Positions 10,111-20,349 of a stretch of 64,000 nucleotides of DNA are shown here, piece by piece. The first letter of the stretch is position 1, and every line of letters starts with the position of its first letter. Location: contig JAPJBO010000250.1 in assembly GCA_030068145.1 (NCBI GenBank), positions 186,001 to 250,000 on the forward strand, read 5' to 3'. The DNA comes from Diplonema papillatum (lineage: Eukaryota; Euglenozoa; Diplonemea; Diplonemida; Diplonemidae). The position numbers and the translations under genes were made by a program. The notes under the pieces are model-generated. The model ran no database searches. It was not told the origin of the DNA and was given only the letters and a program-made list of their open reading frames with translations.

Positions 10111-10575
10111 GAAAGACTCCTGCGACCGACACCACGAACACATTCGCAATGAATGTGGACTGGGGTGGGGTCGTTGTTAGAATGGTGCTGGTTTTCTGGA
10201 ATTAGGAAAGGCTAGAAATTCCCCTTTGGCGGTGGTCTCCGTCGGTTCGTTAGTTTGCATCTACCACCGCTCTTTTACTCTCGTGCTCTTCTCTACTCAC
10301 TCCTTTACTCTCTTTGACTAGCTGATAGAATCCTCACTCCTATGCTTGGGTCTGTGGCTCTCGTCCACCGCTCCTGCTCTGCTTGCCGCGCGCCGTATGG
10401 TTGGAGTAAAAGGTGAATCCAGAAAGCTGTTAATCTTGCTGCTGACCACATGAAGTGGTGATCCGATGACGCCGAGTTCCGCGGCCAGCGCTTTTAGCTC
10501 GACGTGGTGCGACGGGAACTCCGAACAATACTCGAGGGGCTGCCCTGTGCTTACTTCGAAGGAGGCTAGAGGGGG
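10111..10575. other. nothing recognised
   Basis: No gene, tandem repeat or element end was recognised. Short frames on the minus strand overlap each other and look like chance. Confidence 0.5.
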
Positions 10576-10579
10576 AGAA

Positions 10580-10760
10580 ACAATACTACAATACAAAGTG
10601 GGTCTTTTTTGTTGAACGCTTACGCCCGCCGCTGAACCCAGATTCACCTGTGTTTCGCGTGGGCTACAGCACATTTACCTCCTTTGATCTTTTGCAGCTG
10701 GCAGCCTCCTCGAGTATTTCCCACAAAGCAGGTGCTTGTACAAAAAAAAAAAAAAAAAGA
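10580..10760 (+). repeat. dispersed repeat DR3, copy a
   Basis: Text around TTCACCTGTGTTTCGCGTGG and TCCTCGAGTATTTCCCACAA ends in a run of A at 10741-10758. Copies lie inverted at 23050-23165, 42785-42905 and 52625-52830. The terminal A run suggests retroposition. Confidence 0.75.
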
Positions 10761-11180
10761 AGCAAGTGGGAAGGGAGGGAGGGGAAGCAAGCTACTTTGT
10801 TTCTCTGGACGGATTGGAGCGGCAAGCCTGTCGTTCGGATTATTCTTAGTCTTCAAAGAAAACAAGTTTCTTTTTGTCTTTTGCGCACTAGCGGAACCCA
10901 CCTGCTTTGGTAAGTTTCATGTAGTACGCTGCCAACTAAATTGTTACGTTTGCATTGTTAACACAAAAAAACTCCTGCGACCGACACCACGAACAAACTC
11001 GCAATGAGTCTGTGAGTACTCCATGGAGTCGGGAAGGAGGGGGAAAAGGTAGTTTCAGAGCGGAAGTTGCCACCTCGTGTCGTCGGGACAGCCAGCTGCA
11101 TCTGGCCGAGGCCACTGCAGGTGCGGCAGGTGCGAGCTGGCAGGCTAGCAGCGTCACCTCCCCTTCGTTGCGCGCACAAG
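10761..11180. other. nothing recognised
   Basis: No gene is supported. The phrase CTCCTGCGACCGACACCACG at about 10971 repeats 10114-10133, another scrap of dispersed repeat. Confidence 0.5.
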
Positions 11181-11182
11181 TG

Positions 11183-11430
11183 TACCGGGGAAAGCCTACA
11201 ACACGGAGCCAAGCTTCACGTGTTCGGCGGTACTGCAAAGCCAGGGGCCTACGGGTCAAAGTGGTCACCGTACATCACCCCCCCTCCCAAACTAAAGCAT
11301 CAAGGCATGGCCCACTTTGGGGCTCGTAGAGACGGCCAGCCACAGGGCAGAGCGGACTGTGCTGCCTTCGACTCAAGCTTTGCAAGCTGTGGTTGACCGT
11401 CACGTTCCTGGACCTGGTGCGGCGTTTTCC
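11183..11430 (-). repeat. dispersed repeat DR1, copy c
   Basis: This copy is in the same orientation as copy b, with a short deletion in the middle (the block around CGCTGAACACAAGC is missing). Confidence 0.8.
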
Positions 11431-12479
11431 TTTCTTTTTCTTTCTTTCTTCTGCCAGCTCGAATATTTTTGTTGTTGGGGTAGGGAGGAAGGCGTTGCGT
11501 TTTTTTTTAGACCGTTGTCAAAAAAGAAAAAAAGAAAAGAGCTCGTCACTCGCACAACCGCGGCTGATACAAAACCAATGATGATGATGACGGGAAGAGA
11601 GAGATGTTTTCGATGAACGCAGTGCCTGATCGGTTTTTTACGTAAAGCTGGATTCAGGACGCAAGTGAAAACGCCACGGTTTGCAGCGACGAGCTTCTCA
11701 TTTCCTCCAACATTTCATGTTTGGTAAAAAGAAAATGCTAATTCTGCATGAGCGGCAGTCGCCTGCCTTATAAGAAATGAACACCAAAACCCATTTATTT
11801 CAGACCTCGACGCAGGAAAGCCAGCTAAAGTATACACGGTGGAGTCCAGCCTCAGAAGCTGGAGTTAAACTATGTGTGGTGAACCTCTTTCGGACGGAGG
11901 GGGAGGGAAAGTGTCCAGCGCGCAGAAAGCTTACTGGGGAACTCCATGGGTCCAACTCGAGAGGTTTACGACGCCGAAATGGGAAACCTGGTGCTCCTTG
12001 GAAAGGTTTCGTACGTGTCTTTGCTCGGGAGGACCAGTGAGTCCGCTACGTCGAGTATTTTTAGTCGTATAAGATCGAAGATCTTAGAAGATTAACCACT
12101 TAAGGACGGAGGGGGGCAGGGTTAATTTGGGAAAAGGGGTGGCTCCATGGCGAATCTCAGGTATCCGTTGGAGCTCGGAGCAGGATTTCTGCCCGGGTGA
12201 AGGACGCATTTCAAAGATTTGTGTCGGATCTTTCCGATACAGCAAACAGCGACCACTTTCGACCATTATTTGGCCTCTCGCCCGCGAACGTGACACCCGC
12301 GAAGTTTCGTGAGTTAACTACCACTACAGTGGTAGTTCGTCCGGAAGTGGTTAATACTATTCCGACGAGAACTAACATTGTACAAAGGTTTTTACCCCGT
12401 CGCTCCCGAGGAAAACACCGTAATTTTACCCCTCGCTTGCCCAACCACCCCTGCCCAATTTTTTTCTTAATAGTACATC
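11431..12479. other. no gene seen
   Basis: The stretch contains a T-rich tract (11430-11530), the palindromic motif GATCGAAGATCTT near 12072, which also occurs at 25928, and a small foldback ACTACCACTACAGTGGTAGT near 12318-12337. Short frames are not convincing. Confidence 0.5.
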
Positions 12480-12489
12480 TGTACTGACG

Positions 12490-12705
12490 GGAACATTTCC
12501 GGAACAATGGTTGCACATGAAAGAGAAAACGAAGCCAACGAAAAAGTGCTAATACAGGAAAAAAAACCCCCCCCCCAGAGAGGTTTATACCCTGTACACG
12601 CGAAGAACAAGAAACTTTTGCCTTATCATTTTCATCACCTTTGGTCAGTTGATGCTGATCGTCCGTTGCTTCGTTTATCAGTGCAAGCCCCAACTCCGGA
12701 AATGT
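12490..12705. mobile_element. MITE-like dispersed repeat DR4, copy b
   Basis: Ends GAACATTTCCGGA and TCCGGAAATGTTC form perfect 13 bp inverted repeats. The body matches 8868-9082. A target duplication could not be fixed. Confidence 0.75.
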
Positions 12706-13015
12706 TCTTCAAGTCCAGTGTCCTGAGGCGTCACGAAGAAGTTCGTGGCATACACACGAGAATCTCTGCATGACCGTTCTACGTTTGTTACGCACCATCA
12801 ATCTGGCATCACGCAGCAGCAAGGACGAGAGCAGCGAGTAAGGAGCAGCGAGGAGGAGAGTATCATCGCGGCAGCCGCGAGATTCCGTGAGACTTGCAAA
12901 AAGTGGGACAATAATACGCCTTCGCTCTTTCGCGATCCTTTCAAAAACTGTTGCGTCGACGCATCCACACTTTTTTGAGCACGAGTTTGGGCCCTCTCTT
13001 CAGGTTGTTCTTCTG

Positions 13016-13135
13016 CGATGCCGGGGGCGGGTCTCCATGAAGAAGAGAATTGTAAAGCAAGACCTGCCCCCTGCGCCTGCTGTCTCCGGCTGCTTCGGCA
13101 GACGACACATACTACTACTACTACTACTTTTTTGC
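13016..13135 (+). mobile_element. SINE-like family B with TAC tail
   Basis: A body of about 100 bp ends GACGACACATAC followed by a TAC repeat. The same body is inverted at 42293-42400. The last bases, GACACATAC(TAC)n, equal the 3' end of LINE-B (26192-26235), which suggests mobilisation by that LINE. Confidence 0.7.
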
Positions 13136-13139
13136 TGGC

Positions 13140-13420
13140 CCATGTAGCAGACCTTTTTCGGCGAATTTGTACACGTTCAGCTCCGATGAAGAGAACCGTG
13201 AAAAATAGACCCGGGGACCAAGAATTATGTGCGTGGTTCGTGGGTCTTTACCAGATGCGGGGCACCGGGCGTGGAACCAACAGGTTTCAATGGAAAGGAC
13301 GGGAATCGACCCACTGGTTGGTGACATTTGCCCGTGTAGCAGACCTTTTTCGGCGAATTTGTGCTCGCGTTCAGCTCCGATGAAGAGAACCGTGAAAAAT
13401 AGACCCGGGGACCACACATT
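13140..13420. repeat. direct duplication of about 90 bp
   Basis: TGTAGCAGACCTTTTTCGGC through AAAATAGACCCGGGGACCA occurs at about 13145-13232 and again at 13336-13414. No gene was recognised. Confidence 0.85.
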
Positions 13421-13660
13421 ACGTGCGCCTTTCAAGAAGAAGGGAGCTCCCGCGGGTTCCGGGTTTGCGGTACTTTTTTCCATTTTGTTTGTGCGCACTT
13501 CCTTCAAACCTGTTTTGTTCATCTAACGGGAGTGAGGATAGTACGCTGCCATCGATCTGTTTTTTGTTCTTGACAAATTGCATTTGTTAGACGCAAAATT
13601 GCAGAATCGGCACGCCGAATACAAGAGGTACCTCTTGTATTCGACCCCCCCCCCACTAAC

Positions 13661-13735
13661 ACTAGTAGTATGTGTCATCCTAATCCGGGAACAAGTCAGG
13701 GAGAAGATCTTTACAAACAAACGAGTGACATAACC
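13661..13735 (-). mobile_element. LINE-B 3' fragment
   Basis: AGTAGTATGTGTCATCCTAA through ACGAGTGACATAA matches the 3' end of LINE-B at 26212-26290, so it is a severely 5'-truncated second copy. Confidence 0.85.
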
Positions 13736-14101
13736 AGCAATACGAAAGAAAAATAATAAAAACAAAAACTTCGAAAGGCGGCATGCTTCGTTCTTCGGTG
13801 CGTGTCGTTTTGCTGTTGTTGCTTTTTTTTCTGCAGTTTTATGTCAGCTAAATCCGACCAAAGCCTTCGTGGGCTTCGCAATCGACACAAACAGGTGTAA
13901 TTCTCGTTAACGCTCGCGTCCCAATGCTCTGCCAAACCAGTTGAAGGAAGGAAACCCATTTGGCAGGAACCTGTTTGGGAGAATGGGAGTACGTCATAAA
14001 AACATAGGTTAAATTGTCGATGAGCCTCACAATGCGAAGTTAACTTCTTGTTTTTTTTTTTCGTTGCTGTGTTGCGTTCCGGCTGAACGCCCCCGGTGTC
14101 C

Positions 14102-14773
14102 CTACAGGGTCAGCGCCGTCTGGATGAAGCAGCAAGTGGGGTCGGCGGCGGGCGGCGGGTTGGGGCAGAGGGCTTTGGAGCCGAACGGGTGGGGGTCCGT
14201 CGTGTTGTAGTCGGCGGGCTTCGAGCAGTACGGCGGGAGGGAGAAGGTGCCGTTGGGGATCGCGTTGGGCACCCAGACGTTGTACGTGTCCGTGATGCTG
14301 AACCCGTTTTGGTTGAACGGCGCGAACACGTACGTCGGCTGCCGGGTGGCCTTCGACTGGCAGTAGATGTGGTCAGCCTTGTCGTAACACCACGAGTCAG
14401 CTCCGCTGATCACACGCGACCCAACGAAAACGCCGCCAACCATCCAATCCGGCGTCACACGGTTGACCGGGAGAAACACGTACCGGCAGGCTTCGTTCTG
14501 GATGTTCCACACGTAGCCGTCCTGTCCGATCGCCAGGAAGACGGACGTGGCGTCGTTGAGGCTGCACGAGACGCGCACCGCGTTCCGGGAGTAGTCGTAC
14601 TGCTTCTTCATCGTCAAAAACGCGATGACTTGGCTCCCGTCGGGCGACGTTTGGTTCTCGGTCAGCGTCGACGTGAACGAATTCGGCCAAGGCGTGGGCT
14701 GCCTCGGGTGGCGCCTCTGCGCAGACGCGGCGCTGGCCATGCACAAGAGCACCAACACGAGCATCGTCTTCAT
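14102..14773 (-). CDS. small secreted protein, possibly ependymin/LVN1.2-like
   Basis: A complete 223-residue frame starts with a clear signal peptide (MKTMLVLVLLCMASAASAQ, cleavage likely after Ala-18). The mature part has about nine cysteines (SWCYDK, IYCQSK, PPYCSK, PTCCF) and several N-x-T/S sites (NQTS, NGTF, NTTD), as expected for an exported glycoprotein. The pattern YDYSRNAVRVSC followed by a regular series of aromatic strands reminds me of ependymin-related and sea-urchin LVN1.2-type lipid-binding proteins. That assignment is a guess. A promoter-like module lies 50-100 bases upstream. The start and middle of the gene are copied twice at 15540-15640 and 16155-16365. Confidence 0.7.
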   Translation of the reverse strand: MKTMLVLVLLCMASAASAQRRHPRQPTPWPNSFTSTLTENQTSPDGSQVIAFLTMKKQYDYSRNAVRVSCSLNDATSVFLAIGQDGYVWNIQNEACRYVFLPVNRVTPDWMVGGVFVGSRVISGADSWCYDKADHIYCQSKATRQPTYVFAPFNQNGFSITDTYNVWVPNAIPNGTFSLPPYCSKPADYNTTDPHPFGSKALCPNPPPAADPTCCFIQTALTL

Positions 14774-14821
14774 TTTCTTTCTCTTTTTTTTTTTTTTTTT
14801 AAGACTTTTTCTGGCGTTATT

Positions 14822-14873
14822 TAGAGTGCAAGTTCGCTTAGGGATCCGGGGTTTTATAGTCTCCGGGTGACCG
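14822..14873 (-). promoter_or_regulatory. core-promoter-like module P, at secreted protein gene
   Basis: On the minus strand it reads GGTCACCCGGAGACTATAAA, then ACCCCGGATCCCTAAG, then CGAACTTGCACTCTAAA, and ends about 50 bases before the ATG. The TATAAA stands where a TATA box would be. The same module precedes the acetyltransferase and the Pex19-like gene. Confidence 0.6.
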
Positions 14874-14966
14874 TATTCATAAAGGTTCCTTTAAGGTATA
14901 GTATGTTTGTGTGTATATCTTTGCTGCCTATTGCCGACTATTCGACTTACTATAGCGCGCGTTATA

Positions 14967-15012
14967 TAGAGTGAAAGTTCGCTTGAAACTCCAGTCTCCG
15001 GGTGACCTTCGT
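14967..15012 (-). promoter_or_regulatory. module P, shortened copy
   Basis: It has the AGTGAAAGTTCGCTTGAAAC and AGTCTCCGGGTGACC ends but lacks the TATA-like middle. Confidence 0.45.
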
Positions 15013-15474
15013 CGTTAAGGGAAGATATTCTTTGTGCTCTGAGTGTCGTAAGAGTGGTGGTCACACGAGGTAAGAGGATCGGTGGGTACCTTGGTCGTTG
15101 GTCATTGGTGGTTTCGGCCATTGTCCACATACCTTACTTACGGTAGGCCCTCCTCAGTATGGTGCCGCAGTAGGTGACTGTCAGTCTTCTTGGTACCGTC
15201 TGACCGTCTCTTTTCGTGTATTTGTGAGTGAGAAGATCGGTGTTTCAAAGTCTCCGGGTGACCCTTTTTCCGGGTTTGTTTTTTCGAAGTGCTAACCAGG
15301 GTACTAGTTTAGTTTTAGCGATTCCTGGGGTTTGCATATATTTGACCGGTTTGCGGGGGTCATTTTGGGGGCGTGTTTTGGGTGTTTCTGCTCTTCGTCT
15401 TGTCTGCGGAGAACTGCCTTGGAGTGTCGTTTGTCCAAAGAACCCGTGGCTTGTATCACATGGGGACGCGGTCC

Positions 15475-15506
<32 letters not shown>

Positions 15507-15539
15507 AAGAGCTTAACTAACGGTCTCGTCAGGCAGTTG

Positions 15540-15640
15540 TCGCACTCTTCGCCCGCACTCTGGATGTTCCACACGTAGCCGTCTGGCCATGCACAAGAGC
15601 ACCAACACGAGCATCGTCTTCATTTTCTTTCTCTTTTTTT
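15540..15640 (-). pseudogene. secreted protein gene fragment, copy 1
   Basis: The middle codons for YVWNIQ are joined directly to the signal-peptide codons by an internal deletion, followed by the normal leader and a full module P at 15669-15720. Confidence 0.85.
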
Positions 15641-15668
15641 TTTTTTAAGACTTTTTCTGGCGTTATTT

Positions 15669-15720
15669 AGAGTGCAAGTTCGCTTAGGGATCCGGAGTTT
15701 TATAGTCTCCGGGTGACCGT
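15669..15720 (-). promoter_or_regulatory. module P at copy 1
   Basis: It is almost identical to 14822-14873, including CTATAAAA. Confidence 0.55.
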
Positions 15721-16154
15721 ATTCATAAAGGTTCCTTTAAGGTATAGTATGTTTGTGTGTATATCTTTGCTGCCTCTTGCCGACTATTCGACTTACTATA
15801 GCGCGCGTTATTTGTGAGTGAGAAGATCGGTGTTTCAAAGCCTCCGGGTGACCCTTTTTCCGGCTTTGTTTTTTCGAAGTGCTAACCAACAACAACAAGG
15901 GTACTAGTTTAGTTTTAGCGATTCCTGGGGGTTGCATATATTTGACCGGTTTGCGGGGGTCATTTTGGGGGCGTGTTTTGGGTGTTTCTGCTCTTCGTCT
16001 TGTCTGCGGAGAACTGCCTTGGAGTGTCGTTTGTCCAAAGAACCCGTGGCTTGTATCACATGGGGACGCGGTCCAAAAAAAAAAAAAAAAAAAAAAAAAA
16101 CAGTCAAGAGCTTAACTAACGGTCTCGTCAGGCAGTTGTCGCACTCTTCGCCAG

Positions 16155-16365
16155 CACTCTGGATGTTCCACACGTAGCCGTCCTGTCCCATCGCCAGGAA
16201 GACAGACGTGGCGTCGTTGAGGCTGCACGAGACGCGCACCGCGTTCCGGGAGTAGTCGTACTGCTTCTTCATCGTCAAAAACGCGATGACTTGGCTCCCG
16301 TCGGGCGACGTTTGGTTCTCGGTCAGCGTCGACGTGAACGAATTCGAGCATCGTCTTCATTTTTC
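16155..16365 (-). pseudogene. secreted protein gene fragment, copy 2
   Basis: It keeps codons for the segment from FVHVDADREP-frame DNA to YVWNIQ, has lost the signal peptide (MKTML is joined to later sequence, out of frame), and ends in a new tail after WNIQ. A module P copy follows at 16374-16424. Confidence 0.85.
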
Positions 16366-16373
16366 TTTCTTTT

Positions 16374-16424
16374 CAGAGTTAAAGTTCGCTTAAATTCCGG
16401 GGGTTTAGGGTCTCCGTGTGACCG
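16374..16424 (-). promoter_or_regulatory. module P at copy 2
   Basis: It reads GGTCACACGGAGACCCTAAA on the minus strand, with CCTAAA in place of CTATAAA. Confidence 0.5.
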
Positions 16425-16745
16425 TTCATGAATAGTTCTCTTAGAGCAAGAAAGGGCTGTATGGTTACGGGTTGTATATTTGGTGCACGCTTTCGTTATG
16501 GGTTATGGCTAGCCATGTCCGGGACTGTTTGTGTGGCTTTTTTTTTTCTTTTGAAGTGCTAAACAGGGTGTTAGTTCAGCGATTCCTGGGGTTTGCATGA
16601 TATTATGTTGACCACATATAGTTGGGGGTCGTTTTGGGTGTGTTTTGGGAGTTTCTTGGGAGTTTCTGCTCTTCGTATTGTCTGATACGACACGTAGACA
16701 AACACGGTTTCACTGAGGGTACGAAGGTCGATAAGAGTTTTTGTT

Positions 16746-16818
16746 AGAATGCAAAGAATTTGATAATCTGTCTCGCCCCGGGGCGCGCGTTTGGTGCCTC
16801 GCTTCTCCTTCGACTGTA
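16746..16818 (-). mobile_element. LINE-A 3' fragment
   Basis: TTAGAATGCAAAGAATTTGA through TTGGTGCCTCGCTTCTCCTT matches the 3' end of LINE-A (2296-2440) with an internal deletion. Confidence 0.75.
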
Positions 16819-17379
16819 TGACCCCTGTTCGTAAGTGTGCTCTTGACCTGTGCCGTGAAGTACGCGGAAAGCCTATGTCCCCAAGGCTTACACCGAATCG
16901 ACACCAGGAGTCGGGAGTGGAGCTGGCTTCTACGACTAGTAGTAATATTCCGGTAAAAGGTAGCTCTCCTGAACGAGCCCGAGCCAACACAGGCTCAAAC
17001 AATGGCAGACGCACGTTGCCTAATACTGTTCATCATGTTCTGAACAGTCCTTTATCAAGTGTGTCTTCGACGTCTGGCCCAAGAACACCCATGCGGCCTC
17101 TGTGCCCCAGGGTTTCTTGCGAGGGGGGGAAAAAAAAAGAACCAACGATTTGGAGCAAAAATGACAGTCTCGACTTCTTTTCGATGTGTTTTTTTTTTCT
17201 TCCATTTCTATCTTGCGACGTTTGAGGGGCGGCGCCTCGCGTTCTTTTCTTTTTTCGTTTGCGAGCGCCAGGAATACTTGCCGGGGGGAGACCTCAAAGC
17301 TACGGGTGAACACATGCCACAGGCCACAGAGACAACCTCGCAAGAATGTCCACGACGCGCAATATCAGGCAGAGATGGT
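16819..17379. other. no gene recognised
   Basis: Short frames on both strands are present with no family signal. GA/TC-rich tracts lie at 17125-17260. Confidence 0.5.
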
Positions 17380-17750
17380 CCTGGGTAATCTAGTTTGTCT
17401 GAGAGTAGCGTTACACAGGGATACGCCTCGGTTTCTGGAGTATCTTTGAGACGTGGAGAAAATCGGTATTTCCAGTCGGGAGAGGCCTGCCGTGGAGGGC
17501 TGAGGTGTCTCGCGTGGTGATGCTCCGGGGACACACTGTGTTGTGTTCAGCATCAGACTTTCCGTATCTTTGAGGTGAGAAAAATCGGCATTTCGGGACC
17601 TCTCCCGTATCTTTTGAGGTGAGAAAAAACGGTACTTCGGCGCCTCTCTCGGGTCGCCGTGTGGTGAGGGCTGAGGTGTCTCACGTGGTAAAGGGGGCAA
17701 GAGTGTCTCGTTCGTTTATGCTCTGGGGACAGTGCGTTGAGCACTCAGAT
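17380..17750. repeat. degenerate tandem repeat of about 100 bp
   Basis: Phrases GTATCTTTGAG..GAGAAAATCGG, GAGGGCTGAGGTGTCTC and TGCTC(C/T)GGGGACA recur two to three times with indels. Confidence 0.7.
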
Positions 17751-18350
17751 GTTCTCCCAGCAACCCACTGCGACAGTTCGCCGTTAGCCGTTGCTGCCTG
17801 CAGTAGCCAGTACGGCATGCCCGTCTGTGCACGCAGGATGGTGTTGTGTTGACACCAGCTTGTTTTTTGAGGCGCGTTGCAAAATCACCTTCGGGTCGGT
17901 CTGGACAGCTCTTGGAAAGCAGCGAGCGGGGAAAAACTCAAGAAGAGAACCGCTAAGAACTTCGGTTTTGATTCTTCCTTCTCGGGTTCACACAGACGCC
18001 AACAAAATAAAAGAGTCGAGTGAATCGATCCCTTGTTATGCCGTGCTTTATCATTCACGGTGAACGCCTGCTTTGGACACGCTGGTTAGTTCACAGCAAC
18101 AACGGTGGTCAACCCGTATGCGTATGGCGTACGCGTAGGTGCTTTTCATCTCGATGAAGAGACTACTTGCAAAGCACCAATACCACCGTTCATAGAGCAC
18201 AGGTCTTGGTGCGAGGGGTTTACCCCAGCCTTCTGTATGCCAGCATTGCGCTGATGCCCAGCAAACTACGGGCCACCTTGCAACCGAGGAAAGGGTGGCC
18301 CTAAAGGGCCGCGTCCATGATGTTCTTTTTCGATTTGTTGATACTAAAAA
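17751..18350. other. nothing recognised
   Basis: No gene, array or element end was recognised. Confidence 0.5.
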
Positions 18351-18354
18351 AGAT

Positions 18355-18500
18355 TCCGGGGAGGCATGTTGGGCCGAGCAGTAGCGGGGTCAAATAATGG
18401 TAGTCTTTTTCTTTTGACAGCCAGACGCGTGTCAAATAACAGACATTGTCCGACACCCAGGACATCCCCCTTCCCCGTATCTGATGTCACCTGGGGAAAA
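18355..18500. repeat. dispersed repeat related to the MITE at 31876-32029
   Basis: TTCCGGGGAGGC..GCAGTAGC, GGTCAAATAATGGTAGT and CAGACG.GTGTCAAATAAC correspond to 31935-32010. The inverted ends are not intact here. Confidence 0.65.
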
Positions 18501-19350
18501 GAGCTGTGGTGCCCAGTGGCTTCGCTAATGACTCTCCCCCCACTCCGACGCAAGAATGGCCAGCCAGCGCCGCCGAGGCATTTCGTTGCTTGGCATCAAC
18601 GAGTAGCCCAGGCGTGCGGCTTTGGAGCTCATCGTGCGATCGTGGCGTTTTGGCCGTAGTAGTGGTTCTAGTTGGCTGAATTTTATGGGTCGAAAACTTG
18701 GGTTCAAAAAATCCGACCCTAATGTTCGACCCAAAAATTTTTGACCCGATTTTTTAGCGTTATTTTTGGGGTCGAATTTTGACCTCCAGATTTTTGTGGC
18801 TAAAACTTTTTTTGACCAAAACAGGTGAGTTCCGCTAGTGCGCACAAACAAAAACACATCCCTACTCCACACGAAGAAAGTGCAGCTTTCCGGGTTAGTT
18901 AACCCTGTCCCCGCGTGAAGCGTTTCAAGGGTCAACCCTTCCTTCGAAAAGCGACTGCATCGTCCGGGGCCTGTGGACATGGTCAACAGTATCGTCAATG
19001 TGTCACCACTTCAGATCTCTGCATCCAGGGCGGATATCAAGCGAACATTCAGTCTAAAAACGCCATCGCACAAGGAGCACCAGGAGCTACAGCGCGCAGT
19101 TGTGGAGCCAACGTTCTTCTTCCTCTTCTTCATGTGGTACTCCTCTCCTCTTGCTACTGCGACTACTAGTACTATGTGCAATCTATCAGCACAGAATTGT
19201 TGCTGCATATCAAGTTCAAGTTTCATGTAGTACGCTGCCAAATACTAATGTTTAGTACCAACAATGCCTTGTTAACACAAAAAAAAACAGGGGAGATCTC
19301 ATTCGCTTCCACTTGGAGTCACCGGGTGACACATCGTCGAAAGGGTTCAC
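18501..19350. other. no gene; small GGGTCGAAAA-type patch
   Basis: At 18685-18800 the motifs GGGTC, GACCC, TTTTTG and TCGAA recur, resembling the TTTTGGGTCC arrays inside the Mutator-like elements. Nothing else was recognised. Confidence 0.5.
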
Positions 19351-19507
19351 TGCACGGTGAACTCCAGCAACCTTTGCTCGAGTGAAACCAAAAGCGGGTG
19401 CCCACACCCGCAAATAGGGTGTGCCACACCCTATTTCCGGGTGTGGTCACACCCGCACTTGAGGCCGGACTTTAGCTCGAGCACAAGTTGCTCGAGTTCA
19501 CCGTGCA
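19351..19507. mobile_element. foldback element
   Basis: Terminal inverted repeats TGCACGGTGAACTCCAGCAA (19351-19370) and its near-complement at 19488-19507 enclose further inverted repeats of GGGTGTG. A partial second copy of the right half follows at 19508-19600. No target duplication is evident. Confidence 0.8.
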
Positions 19508-19924
19508 ATAGAGTGTGCACACCCTATTTCCGGGTGTGGTCACACCCGCACTTGAGGCCGGACTTTAGCTCGAGCACAAGTTGCTGGAGTTCACCGTGTG
19601 GTATGCGTATCTAATTCGTGGTGGTAGTGGCGCACACGGGCGTTGTGTGTGTGTGTCTTTGCTGCCCTTTTTTTCGTATTTTTGACCGCAGTAGTGGTCG
19701 CAGTAGTAAAAGAAGTACCAGGAAGGAGAGGAGGAACGTTGGCGTGAGCCTCGGTGAAGCGCGGAGGTCTTTGGTTGCGCGAGCTGGGGTTCGATGGAGA
19801 TGCAACAGGTTTCCGTGCCGACAGCCGTTGGGCCCAGGTCGACCGGTCCCAAGGCGAGGTGCAATCACTCGCCCTTAGATCTCTGCCTCAGACGAGCTTC
19901 GCTCGGGCGCGCAGGATAGCCAAA

Positions 19925-20035
19925 AGCTACAACTTCTTGTTTCGGAAGCTGTGGGAGACCGACGCCGCGGCCGGCGGGAAGAGCTGGAAGGGGTTCCCGG
20001 CAACGGCTTACTTGACGATGATGGCCTGATTTCTG
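19925..20035 (+). pseudogene. membrane protein gene fragment, inverted
   Basis: AGCTGTGGGAGACCGACGCC through ACGGCTTACTTGACGATGA matches codons 59-78 of the gene at 32093-32836, in the opposite orientation. It then runs into TTTCCCACACAG and the 70 bp satellite, exactly like the copies at 34838 and 36875. Confidence 0.85.
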
Positions 20036-20268
20036 TCTTTCCCACACAGCAAGGAAGGCAGCAATTAGGCAGCCCGAAGGTTGCACTGCGCAGCCAGAAG
20101 GCAGTCTGAAGATAAACATTAGGTGTAATGCCCTTATATCCCACTCAAAACAAATTTGTGCCCTTATATCCCACTTCAAACAAATTTTGTGCCCTTATAT
20201 CCCAAACTGGGATATAAGGGCACAAATTTGTTTTGACAAATTTGAATCGAGGAAAATGCTGGAAAACT

Positions 20269-20349
20269 TGCCGAGGAGGGGCTTGAACCTCCGACCACTC
20301 ACCTTGAAACCCAAGGGTGGTTGGCTCGACCATCCGGATACCTACGGCG
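20269..20349 (-). other. tRNA-like sequence in the Mutator-like element
   Basis: On the minus strand it has an A-box-like GATGGTCGAGCC and a B-box-like GGTTCAAGCCC, a T arm, and partly pairing acceptor ends (GCCGTAG with CCTCGGC). The anticodon loop lacks the usual U33, so it is a tRNA pseudogene or an old tRNA-derived SINE, not a working tRNA. Confidence 0.55.

Larger units (their letters stand above)
15230..16365. repeat. tandem duplication of about 590 bp upstream of the secreted protein gene
   Basis: 15230-15660 is repeated at about 15815-16200. Each copy contains a module P end, the stretch GGGGTCATTTTGGGGGCGTG, a long A run (15475-15503 and 16075-16100) and a piece of the secreted protein coding region. 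Copies are nearly identical, so the event is recent. Confidence 0.85.

Noticed and set aside
20269..20349. Functional tRNA gene
   Set aside because: The acceptor pairs poorly and the anticodon loop lacks U33. It is a pseudogene or SINE remnant.
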